Of a DNA stretch of 5,164 bases, positions 1 to 5,164 are shown piece by piece. The position numbers and the translations under genes were made by a program. A model generated the notes under the pieces. That model saw nothing but the letters and a program-made list of their open reading frames with translations. It had not been told where the DNA came from and did not search any database. Positions within the stretch are counted from its first letter, which is position 1; each line of letters opens with the position of its first letter. This DNA comes from Treponema sp. UBA2869 (lineage in GTDB: Bacteria; Spirochaetota; Spirochaetia; Treponematales; Treponemataceae), in the NCBI GenBank assembly GCA_002350445.1, contig DEEV01000127.1, positions 30,000 to 35,163 of the forward strand, written 5' to 3'.

Positions 1-1784
1 AGTCCGCTGCGGTTACGGCGAATTGCGTCGCTTACAACATTAACAGCTTCGTCCTGACCAACAACTCGTTTATGAAGAACGTTCTCAAGTTCAAGATATT
101 TCTGCTTTTCACCTGTCATCATCTTTGCAACCGGAATACCAGTCCAGCTGGAAACAACTTTTGCAATATCTTCTTCGGTAACTGACTGACGTAAGAGGGA
201 GTCTCGCCCACCTTCGGCACGTTCTTTTTCTGCGGCAAGGGCAGCATCCAGTTCTTTCTGAAGGGCAGGAATTTTACTGTATTTAAGCTCGGCTGCCTTT
301 TCAAGGTTTCCCTCGCGGGTAAACTTTTCTTCTTCAAAGCGAGCCTGCTCAAGCTGCTCTTTTACCTTGCGAGACTTATCAATACTTTCCTTTTCATTCT
401 GCCACTGAAGCTTCATCGCATCGCGGCGCGAAGTAATTTCTGCAAGTTCTTTTTCAAGCTTTGCAAGGCGCTCTTTACTTGCCGCATCATCTTCCTTACT
501 CAGCGACTGCTTTTCAATCTGAAGCTGCAGCATCTTTCGTTCAACCTGGTCAAGCTCTGTTGGTTGGCTTTCAATTTCCATCTTAAGACGGCTGGCTGCT
601 TCATCAACAAGGTCTATTGCCTTATCCGGCATAAAGCGGGATGTGATATAGCGGTTAGAAAGAGTTGCCGCAGAAACAAGAGCCTCGTCTTCAATTCTAA
701 CTCCATGGTGAATCTCATACTTTTCGCGCAACCCACGCAAAATTGCGATTGTATCTTCTACGCTAGGCTCAGCGCAGTAAACCTGCTGGAAACGACGTTC
801 AAGAGCCGCATCCTTTTCTATATACTTACGGTATTCGTCGAGAGTTGTTGCACCAATAGCACGAAGTTCACCACGGGCAAGGGCCGGCTTAAGCAGGTTC
901 GAAGCATCCATACTTCCTTCCGAAGCCCCTGCTCCAACAAGTGTATGAAGTTCATCAATAAAGAGGATAATCTGACCTTCGCTCTTTGTTACTTCTGTAA
1001 TAAGAGCTTTAAGACGTTCCTCAAATTCACCTCGGAACTTAGCACCGGCTACAAGCGAGCCAAGGTCCAAAGCTAAAAGGCGTTTGTTTTTAAGACTTTC
1101 CGGAACATCGCCGCTTGCAATACGACGGGCTAGGCCTTCCACAATGGCTGTCTTACCTACACCAGGTTCACCGATAATTACCGGATTGTTTTTTGTTCGC
1201 CGGCAAAGCACCTGCATAACGCGGCGAATCTCTTCATCACGGCCAATTACCGGGTCAATTTTGTCCTGGCGGGCAGCGGCGGTAAGGTCGCGGCAATATT
1301 TTTCAAGCGAGCGGGTTTTAGCTTCCGGATCATTTGAATCTACAGTCTGGTTTCCGCGCACAGATTTTAGCGCTTCCATAAGAGCCTTATGAGTAATTCC
1401 ACTGTTTTTTAAAAGATTACCGCAAGAGCCGTCCGAATCAGACATTGCAAGAAGAATGTGTTCAGTAGAAAGAAACTGGTCGTGCAGCGCAGACATTTCA
1501 TTTTCTGCTTTTACAAGAATTTTCTGCATTTCCGAAGAAAGATAAACGTTTGCACCGCCGCTTACCTTTGGAAAACGCGCTATTGAATCACGAACTTTAT
1601 GCAGAAGCTCAGAAGAAGGAACTCCAACCCTTTCTACCACAGGCGCAACAAGCCCATCCTTTTGTTCAAGCAAAGCCTGAAGCACATGTTCTGCACTTAT
1701 TTCTGAATTATCATTTTTGAGAGCAATTGAAGAAGCTTCCTGTAAAGCTTCCTGTGTTTTAATAGTAAAATTTTCGTAGTTCAT
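1..1784 (-). CDS. clpB: ATP-dependent protein disaggregase ClpB (Hsp100), C-terminus missing
   Basis: ClpB is a cytoplasmic hexameric AAA+ unfoldase that, with DnaK/DnaJ/GrpE, pulls polypeptides out of aggregates through its central pore. The frame is open from ATG 1784 to the window edge: 594 complete codons of a family usually about 860 residues. Seen in order: the Clp N-terminal double repeat (about 1-140); NBD1 with Walker A GEPGVGKTA (205-213, Lys211), Walker B ILFIDELH (Asp277, Glu278) and the arginine-finger pair in ALERRFQ (Arg330/331); the charged coiled-coil M-domain (about 407-525) that separates ClpB from ClpA and ClpC; then SWTGIP and the start of NBD2 (VVGQDEAV). The window ends shortly before the second Walker A, so NBD2 is absent here through truncation of the window, not mutation. 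Key residues lie one position before those of E. coli ClpB, and there is no internal stop or frameshift. The start is fixed by a good ribosome binding site and by an N-terminus (MNYENFTIKTQEAL) that fits the family. Confidence 0.98.
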   Translation of the reverse strand, partial: MNYENFTIKTQEALQEASSIALKNDNSEISAEHVLQALLEQKDGLVAPVVERVGVPSSELLHKVRDSIARFPKVSGGANVYLSSEMQKILVKAENEMSALHDQFLSTEHILLAMSDSDGSCGNLLKNSGITHKALMEALKSVRGNQTVDSNDPEAKTRSLEKYCRDLTAAARQDKIDPVIGRDEEIRRVMQVLCRRTKNNPVIIGEPGVGKTAIVEGLARRIASGDVPESLKNKRLLALDLGSLVAGAKFRGEFEERLKALITEVTKSEGQIILFIDELHTLVGAGASEGSMDASNLLKPALARGELRAIGATTLDEYRKYIEKDAALERRFQQVYCAEPSVEDTIAILRGLREKYEIHHGVRIEDEALVSAATLSNRYITSRFMPDKAIDLVDEAASRLKMEIESQPTELDQVERKMLQLQIEKQSLSKEDDAASKERLAKLEKELAEITSRRDAMKLQWQNEKESIDKSRKVKEQLEQARFEEEKFTREGNLEKAAELKYSKIPALQKELDAALAAEKERAEGGRDSLLRQSVTEEDIAKVVSSWTGIPVAKMMTGEKQKYLELENVLHKRVVGQDEAVNVVSDAIRRNRSG

Positions 1785-1788
1785 ATTG

Positions 1789-1797
1789 CCACCTCTT
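1789..1797 (-). promoter_or_regulatory. Ribosome binding site of clpB
   Basis: The minus strand reads AAGAGGTGG followed by CAAT and the ATG. GAGGTG pairs with the 3' end of 16S rRNA at a spacing of 5 bases. It fixes the clpB start at 1784. Confidence 0.85.
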
Positions 1798-1827
1798 GAA
1801 ATTTAAAATAATCAAATTTCGTCGAAA
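1798..1827. promoter_or_regulatory. Two perfect inverted repeats in the clpB promoter, possible operator
   Basis: GAAATTT (1798-1804) and AAATTTC (1814-1820) are a perfect 7-base inverted repeat with a 9-base spacer, and they flank the proposed -10 box. Overlapping it, TTTCG-T-CGAAA (1817-1827) is an 11-base dyad inside the proposed promoter spacer. Position and symmetry suit a repressor or activator site for a dimeric regulator. The 9-base spacer is the same as in CIRCE, but the arms are unrelated. No regulator is encoded in the window, and AAATTT itself is a palindromic, AT-rich core that arises easily by chance. Confidence 0.35.
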
Positions 1828-1833
1828 CGGCAA
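1805..1833 (-). promoter_or_regulatory. Candidate sigma-70-type promoter of clpB
   Basis: On the minus strand TTGCCG (1833-1828) is followed by exactly 17 bases and TATTTT (1810-1805). Each box matches its consensus at four of six positions. Transcription would start roughly at 1797-1799, leaving a leader of about 15 bases that is little more than the ribosome binding site. No CIRCE element (TTAGCACTC-N9-GAGTGCTAA) and no clear sigma-32-type promoter is visible, although clpB is commonly heat-regulated. In AT-rich DNA a match of this quality can be chance, so the call is tentative. Confidence 0.4.
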
Positions 1834-1855
1834 ATTTATTTTTTTTCGGGTCTTT

Positions 1856-1968
1856 CCGCAGCTCAAATTTTCGCTGCGGCCGCTACGTCCGCCCTTCGCT
1901 AGCGCTCATACTTAGACCGGCAAGCCGCCCTAAGTACGCCTTCGGCGGGGCTCCCATCGCTAAGACGG
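1856..1968. repeat. GC-rich palindromic intergenic element (REP-like)
   Basis: This block is markedly richer in GC than the genes and the AT-rich promoter beside it, and it is packed with symmetry: CCGCAGC/GCTGCGG arms with a 10-base loop (1856-1879); the palindromes GCGGCCGC (1876-1883) and CGCTAGCG (1897-1904); a 26-base imperfect hairpin with ACTTAG/CTAAGT ends and an inner CGG/CCG stem (1910-1935); CGCC-TTC-GGCG (1937-1947); and CCGCC/GGCGG (1925-1929 with 1944-1948), which competes with the last two. The words TTCGCT, TTCGCT and ATCGCT recur through it. No hairpin is followed by a T-run on either strand, so it is not a classical terminator. Base composition unlike its flanks, together with an intergenic position, fits a dispersed REP-like element or a structured RNA; I cannot tell these apart, and copy number elsewhere is unknown. 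Confidence 0.5.
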
Positions 1969-1969
1969 T

Positions 1970-3145
1970 TTAAATTTCGCCCTCTTCCTGCTGACCAAAT
2001 TCGCATACAGCCTTTATGATTTTTGCATGCTCAATCTGTTCAAGGGTATCCTTTATTTTTCTAAAAAGCTTAATTTCGCCAATTCCAGCCGCACCTTCCA
2101 GAATATTCATTATCTTACGGTTTCCATCAGGAAGTTCTATAGTACGATTGAATAAATCTTTTATTTTACAATAAAGGTCAATATCAATAATCCAATCGCG
2201 GCTGTTCAAGCTTACAGACCAGTGAAGTTTATTATCTTCTACATTTTCTGTTTCCGGTGCCTGAATACAATTCCAGATTGAAGTAAATGTTTTCTTTGCC
2301 TTGTCTGCAGTAAACGAAATAGTTCGTCCCTGAATATTACTAACAAAAGAAAGCTCGCCGTTAAAAGCTCCCTTAACTGCAAAAGCAGAATCAAGAAGTG
2401 TTTTACCGGTAATTAAGCTTGAAAGATTAAGGGCTGAAATATGGAACCATGGCTGTGGAAGCGTTTTACCCCAGTAACGTTCAATAAAACCAAGCGAACG
2501 ACGCGGATCAACAATATAGTCAGTTCCGTCAAAATTGATTTTTCCGCTGAATGTACACTGGAGACCGAACGGGAACCAGAACGAAGTTTTATCTTTATAA
2601 CCATCTGCAAAACTGCTTAAAACTTCGTATTCAAGATTCCAGGTTGCATAACCGGCATTTCCAAAATATTCAGGATGTTCATTGTTTTCTTCTGCCGAAG
2701 TATTTAAAAATCCGCTGATTTTTGTTTCAGAAAAATATTTGTTACCAATTTCAATTTCAAAAGGCTTTTGCTTGAATTTTATGCTTTTTACCGGAAAATA
2801 TGAGCATAGCTGCTTTGCATTTTCACCCATCATTCCCATTTTTACAGAACAGTAAGATGGCACAACAATAGATTCTGTCTGAAGGTTTTTTGCCGATTCG
2901 GTTCCTGCAAGTGCATACTGAAGGTCTTCCTGTGTAATCTTTATACGAGGCTTAAAGCCAAGCAGTGTCTCTGAGGGAGAATTCCATGGATTTACCATAG
3001 AGAATTCAATAAAGAACATCTGTTCCTGACTTGTAACGGCATTTACACCGCTAAAAATAAAACGCCAGTAATTTATACCAAACTTCTTTTTGGAATTAGA
3101 AAAACCAAATCTGTTACGACTTAATGCTTTTTTTGAAATATTCAT
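1970..3145 (-). CDS. Tocopherol-cyclase-like / lipocalin-like family protein
   Basis: A protein of 391 residues with no signal peptide or membrane segment, rich in aromatic residues and alternating beta-like stretches. NYWRF (25-29) and FFIEF (44-48) start the fold. The clearest signature is GFIERYWG followed by KTLPQPWFHI (219-236), which resembles the GYIEKDWG..FP..W motif I associate with the bacterial tocopherol cyclase-like family (related to the CrtC/AttH lipocalin-like barrels), preceded by a WFPF..QC..SG.I segment as in those proteins. Plant tocopherol cyclase closes the chromanol ring of vitamin E, but bacterial homologues outside photosynthetic groups are uncharacterised, so neither activity nor substrate should be inferred. 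The start is ATG 3145, with AAAAGG nine bases upstream. The in-frame ATG at 3214 would add 23 residues but lies within the terminator stem-loop of the preceding gene and lacks a ribosome binding site. The gene ends in TAA with no clear terminator, so read-through towards clpB is possible. Confidence 0.8.
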   Translation of the reverse strand: MNISKKALSRNRFGFSNSKKKFGINYWRFIFSGVNAVTSQEQMFFIEFSMVNPWNSPSETLLGFKPRIKITQEDLQYALAGTESAKNLQTESIVVPSYCSVKMGMMGENAKQLCSYFPVKSIKFKQKPFEIEIGNKYFSETKISGFLNTSAEENNEHPEYFGNAGYATWNLEYEVLSSFADGYKDKTSFWFPFGLQCTFSGKINFDGTDYIVDPRRSLGFIERYWGKTLPQPWFHISALNLSSLITGKTLLDSAFAVKGAFNGELSFVSNIQGRTISFTADKAKKTFTSIWNCIQAPETENVEDNKLHWSVSLNSRDWIIDIDLYCKIKDLFNRTIELPDGNRKIMNILEGAAGIGEIKLFRKIKDTLEQIEHAKIIKAVCEFGQQEEGEI

Positions 3146-3154
3146 GCCAAAATA

Positions 3155-3160
3155 CCTTTT
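3155..3160 (-). promoter_or_regulatory. Ribosome binding site deciding the start at 3145
   Basis: The minus strand has AAAAGG, then nine bases, then ATG at 3145. The alternative upstream ATG (3214) is preceded by CATTTTATA with no purine-rich site. This supports the shorter form of the tocopherol-cyclase-like protein. Confidence 0.65.
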
Positions 3161-3190
3161 CACTTGATTTTCGGCTTCTGGCAAAAAAAC

Positions 3191-3219
3191 TTTATAAAAA
3201 AAAAGGCACTCCATTATAA
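3191..3219 (-). promoter_or_regulatory. Candidate promoter overlapping the upstream terminator
   Basis: On the minus strand TATAAA (3196-3191, five of six to the -10 consensus) lies 17 bases after TTATAA (3219-3214, four of six to the -35 consensus). The -35 box would fall in the loop and stem of the terminator hairpin, and the -10 box directly after its U-tract. The leader to ATG 3145 would be about 40 bases. The gene needs a promoter after so strong a terminator, which supports the idea, but the boxes are AT-rich and could be coincidental. Confidence 0.3.
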
Positions 3220-3230
3220 AATGAAGTGCC
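3196..3230 (-). terminator. Rho-independent terminator after the 72-residue gene
   Basis: On the minus strand an 11-base-pair stem (GGCACTTCATT with AATGGAGTGCC, one G-U pair) closes a 4-base loop at 3230-3205 and runs straight into nine T residues (3204-3196). The hairpin begins eight bases after the stop codon at 3239. It ends the peptidase/small-protein transcript and separates it from the tocopherol-cyclase-like gene. Confidence 0.93.
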
Positions 3231-3238
3231 TTCCAATT

Positions 3239-3457
3239 TTACTTAAATACACGTTCCAAAGTTCGGTTCAATTCAGCCTGCTCTTCCGGAAAATTATCAT
3301 TAAGAAATTCAAAACAGGCAACGGCCGCACGCTGTGCATGCTCATACCAGATTTTATACAGGTCAGGACGTAAATCATCACTTGGAAACGGAGCTCCCTG
3401 AACATCAGAAACAAGCTCGCGAAGCATTTTAATACATTCTTTTCCACGCTTATCCAT
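3239..3457 (-). CDS. Small protein of unknown function (72 residues)
   Basis: I do not recognise this protein. It is soluble, helical and charged, with a slightly acidic C-terminal half: helix about 3-19 (KRGKECIKMLRELVSDV), a turn with GAPFPSDDLRPD (21-32), an amphipathic helix about 33-55 (LYKIWYEHAQRAAVACFEFL), and an acidic tail helix from 57. Cys8 and Cys48 are its only cysteines and are not arranged as a zinc site. There is no signal peptide, membrane segment or helix-turn-helix. That it is a genuine gene is supported by AAAGGAAG six bases before the ATG, by a 42-base gap to the upstream peptidase gene, and by a strong terminator eight bases after the stop. It is probably the last gene of an operon with the M16C peptidase, but nothing shows a functional link. 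Confidence 0.85.
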   Translation of the reverse strand: MDKRGKECIKMLRELVSDVQGAPFPSDDLRPDLYKIWYEHAQRAAVACFEFLNDNFPEEQAELNRTLERVFK

Positions 3458-3463
3458 AATTAT

Positions 3464-3471
3464 CTTCCTTT
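3464..3471 (-). promoter_or_regulatory. Ribosome binding site of the 72-residue gene
   Basis: The minus strand reads AAAGGAAG, six bases, then ATG at 3457. It gives this short gene its own translation start; no promoter is obvious in the 42-base AT-rich gap, so the gene is likely transcribed from upstream. Confidence 0.75.
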
Positions 3472-3499
3472 AAAACAAAGTTTTAAATGTTTAAATTAA

Positions 3500-5164
3500 C
3501 TATAAACCAATATCAACAAGATTTCCATAGCAGTTTTTTGAATTATCGCAAATAACTACCTGCTTTCTTGTTTTTTTTGCATTTTCCAAAAGCCTTTCTG
3601 CAGATTCACGTACATCCTGAGGTGTAACCTTTAGAATAAGCTCAAGATTTTTTTCGGCCAGTTCCGATGATGTACCGTAAAGTATCCGGCGCAAGCCCCT
3701 TAAGCCGCGCTGGGAAGGTGAATCAGGAATGATTTCTTCTGCATAGCACGAAAGAATGGCACATTCAATTTCTTCATCAGACAAAAGTTTTTTTGAATCT
3801 TCTTCCAGAATTTTCATAAACAGACTTGCCGTATTCTGAGGATTCGGGTCGCGGTAAGTATAAACGCTGCAAAGTTTACTTGAAGTATCTGCAGAAGAAT
3901 ATGCACCGTAGGCACCGCCCATAGTGCGCATTTTTTCCCACAAGGAATTCATAGAAAGCCAGTTTGCAAAAACTACATCCGACGCACCTTCTTTTGTACA
4001 CCAGTGCGCACACGGGAAAACAATTCCACAGTAACCGGTTTGGGCAGGTACCTTACAAATTTCGGTTGAAATCTCAGAAGTATCTGCCTTATAAATAAAC
4101 GGCACAATATTTTTAAGTTCAAGCGGCTTTGAATCAGAAAGAGGTCTCAAACCTGCACTGCAGACAAACGGCTGAACAAGTGGAAGAAGCTGCTCCATAG
4201 ATTTTGAATCAGCTGTAATATGAACAGCGCTTCCGCCCGCAAATGCATCTGCATACATTTTCTTAAACTTTTTAAGAAGTTCCGGCGCATTTTTCTTTGT
4301 ATATGATTTGCAATGATTCAACTGTGTAAAGCCTTTTGTAAGTTCGCCAATTGCGCAGCTTACATTAAAAAATGACTTTGCCCTTCTTATAGCGTAATAA
4401 ATGCCCTGCGAAATAAACGAAAGTTTTTTATCGGCAACGTATTCCGTCATCATATTTTCAAAATGATTCAAATCTTCAAAGTCCATTTTGGAAACAATTT
4501 CAGAAAGCATTTTTAAAGACGGCTCGGTTTTCTCTGCCAGGAATTTGCACGAAATACTAAGATACGGTCTGTTGCAAAGATTAAGTTTTTTAAGGGCAAG
4601 ACAATTTTTTACAGTTTCAGCAGAGTCTTCAATTCCCTTAGAAAAACTTGTTGCCCAGACATCGCCCATAAGACAACCAGACTGAGTTACGCAGTCTGAC
4701 CAGGATTTTCCGTTCCAGCCAAGATTTGTAAGACAGCAAAGGAAAAATGAAAAATCAAGAAAATCTTCTGGATTAAATGAATCGACCGGCAAAAGCACAT
4801 CAACGTAAACAACGCCCTTTGTATCTTCCTTGTTCAAAATAAGCGGAATATCTTTTCCTTCGTTATTTTTTACAGTTGTTACCTGAGTTTCAATTGCCGG
4901 AAGTTTTTTACTAAGATTTGAAATACTAAGGTGCGGAATACAGCTAAGTTCCTTATCAGTTTCTTTTTTCTGCTGATAATTATGAAGTTTTTCCAGTTCA
5001 GCTTTTAAAAGTTCAATATCAGTCTGTTTTTTAAGTTTTTTTATAAGCTGACGTTCAATTTTGTTTCTCTGAATAAAAAACTTTTTTGAAGGTTCAACTG
5101 TAACAAAAACAGTCTGTTTATTATCAATAAGAAATTTCTTTATAAGATTTTTAGGATAATCCGG
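3500..5164 (-). CDS. M16C metallopeptidase, PreP-like, C-terminal part
   Basis: PreP-type M16C peptidases are single-chain zinc proteases of about 970-1000 residues, made of two halves that close around unfolded peptides and degrade them. The window shows the last 554 residues, ending in TAG; the N-terminal half, with the inverted zinc motif HxxEH, lies beyond 5164. Seen here: PDYPKNLIKKFL and a VTVEPSKK segment like the N..V.V.P start of the M16C-associated region; a lysine-rich helical hairpin (about 25-70) like the PreP linker; IPHLSISNL (about 76-84); then the C-terminal half. MRTMGGAYG carries Arg413 and Tyr419, six apart, the spacing of the substrate-carboxylate-binding Arg/Tyr pair of PreP, followed by the family's YRDPNPQNT. 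No signal peptide can be judged. The frame is open right to the edge: an in-frame TTG at 4837 is internal, because homology continues upstream of it. Likely co-transcribed with the 72-residue gene downstream. Confidence 0.92.
   Translation of the reverse strand, partial: PDYPKNLIKKFLIDNKQTVFVTVEPSKKFFIQRNKIERQLIKKLKKQTDIELLKAELEKLHNYQQKKETDKELSCIPHLSISNLSKKLPAIETQVTTVKNNEGKDIPLILNKEDTKGVVYVDVLLPVDSFNPEDFLDFSFFLCCLTNLGWNGKSWSDCVTQSGCLMGDVWATSFSKGIEDSAETVKNCLALKKLNLCNRPYLSISCKFLAEKTEPSLKMLSEIVSKMDFEDLNHFENMMTEYVADKKLSFISQGIYYAIRRAKSFFNVSCAIGELTKGFTQLNHCKSYTKKNAPELLKKFKKMYADAFAGGSAVHITADSKSMEQLLPLVQPFVCSAGLRPLSDSKPLELKNIVPFIYKADTSEISTEICKVPAQTGYCGIVFPCAHWCTKEGASDVVFANWLSMNSLWEKMRTMGGAYGAYSSADTSSKLCSVYTYRDPNPQNTASLFMKILEEDSKKLLSDEEIECAILSCYAEEIIPDSPSQRGLRGLRRILYGTSSELAEKNLELILKVTPQDVRESAERLLENAKKTRKQVVICDNSKNCYGNLVDIGL

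Noticed and set aside
119..352. Minus-strand open frame of 77 codons within clpB.
   Set aside because: It overlaps the M-domain and NBD2 start of clpB in another frame. The clpB frame is intact through this stretch, so it does not mark a frameshift.
564..1392. Two plus-strand open frames (564-1076 and 1084-1392) opposite clpB.
   Set aside because: They are antisense to strongly conserved ClpB sequence including Walker A and B; their translations have no recognisable domain and reflect codon bias of the real gene.
1856..1879. CCGCAGC/GCTGCGG hairpin as a Rho-independent terminator.
   Set aside because: On the minus strand it is followed by AAAGACCCG and on the plus strand by CCGCTACG; neither direction has a T-run.
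1883..1957. A 24-codon minus-strand frame (ATG 1957 to TAG 1885-1883) within the GC-rich palindromic element.
   Set aside because: It has no ribosome binding site, and its content follows from the palindromic repeat; in a short GC-rich stretch an open frame of this length is expected by chance.
2413..2610. Minus-strand 65-codon frame within the tocopherol-cyclase-like gene, and the plus-strand frame 3164-3373.
   Set aside because: The first overlaps the GFIERYWG region of the real gene in another frame. The second runs antisense through the terminator and the 72-residue gene and has no ribosome binding site.
3466..3486. AAAAC-AAA-GTTTT inverted repeat in the gap after the peptidase gene.
   Set aside because: A five-base, AT-rich stem is too weak to act as a terminator or processing signal and is common in such sequence.
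4835..4837. TTG as the start of a 445-residue form of the M16 peptidase.
   Set aside because: The same frame stays open to 5164 and encodes the M16C-associated linker region typical of PreP, so the gene begins outside the window.

Overview
The window is a moderately AT-rich bacterial chromosome segment in which every supported gene lies on the minus strand. Reading in the direction of transcription (from 5164 down to 1), it holds the C-terminal part of an M16C (PreP/presequence-protease-like) metallopeptidase, a 72-residue protein of unknown function, a strong Rho-independent terminator, a protein of about 391 residues that looks like the tocopherol-cyclase/lipocalin-like family, a GC-rich palindromic intergenic element, and the N-terminal two thirds of the disaggregase ClpB. 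The protein sequences and the AT-rich style of the non-clpB genes suggest a spirochaete, most likely a host-associated Treponema. That is an impression from the sequence, not a database result, and an anaerobic Firmicute is not excluded.

Region by region. 5164-3500: M16C peptidase; its N-terminal half with the zinc site lies beyond the window edge, but the inter-half linker and the C-terminal Arg/Tyr pair are present. 3457-3239: small acidic helical protein, 42 bp downstream and probably co-transcribed with the peptidase. 3230-3196: hairpin plus nine U residues, ending that transcript. 3145-1970: tocopherol-cyclase-like protein. An upstream ATG at 3214 is in frame, but it sits inside the terminator hairpin and has no ribosome binding site, so the start is placed at 3145. 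1969-1785: intergenic region with a GC-rich block of nested palindromes (about 1856-1968), followed by a compact AT-rich clpB promoter region that contains two perfect inverted repeats and no recognisable CIRCE. 1784-1: clpB, with NTD, complete NBD1 and M-domain, cut just before the second Walker A motif.

The genes do not form an obvious single pathway. ClpB (protein disaggregation) and the M16C peptidase (degradation of unfolded peptides) both belong broadly to protein quality control, but a terminator and a separate gene lie between them, so joint function is only a loose inference. No mobile element, CRISPR array, tRNA or rRNA was seen. I did not find a convincing new multi-gene system; the points most worth a second look are the palindromic element, the dyads in the clpB promoter, the tocopherol-cyclase-like gene and the small protein.
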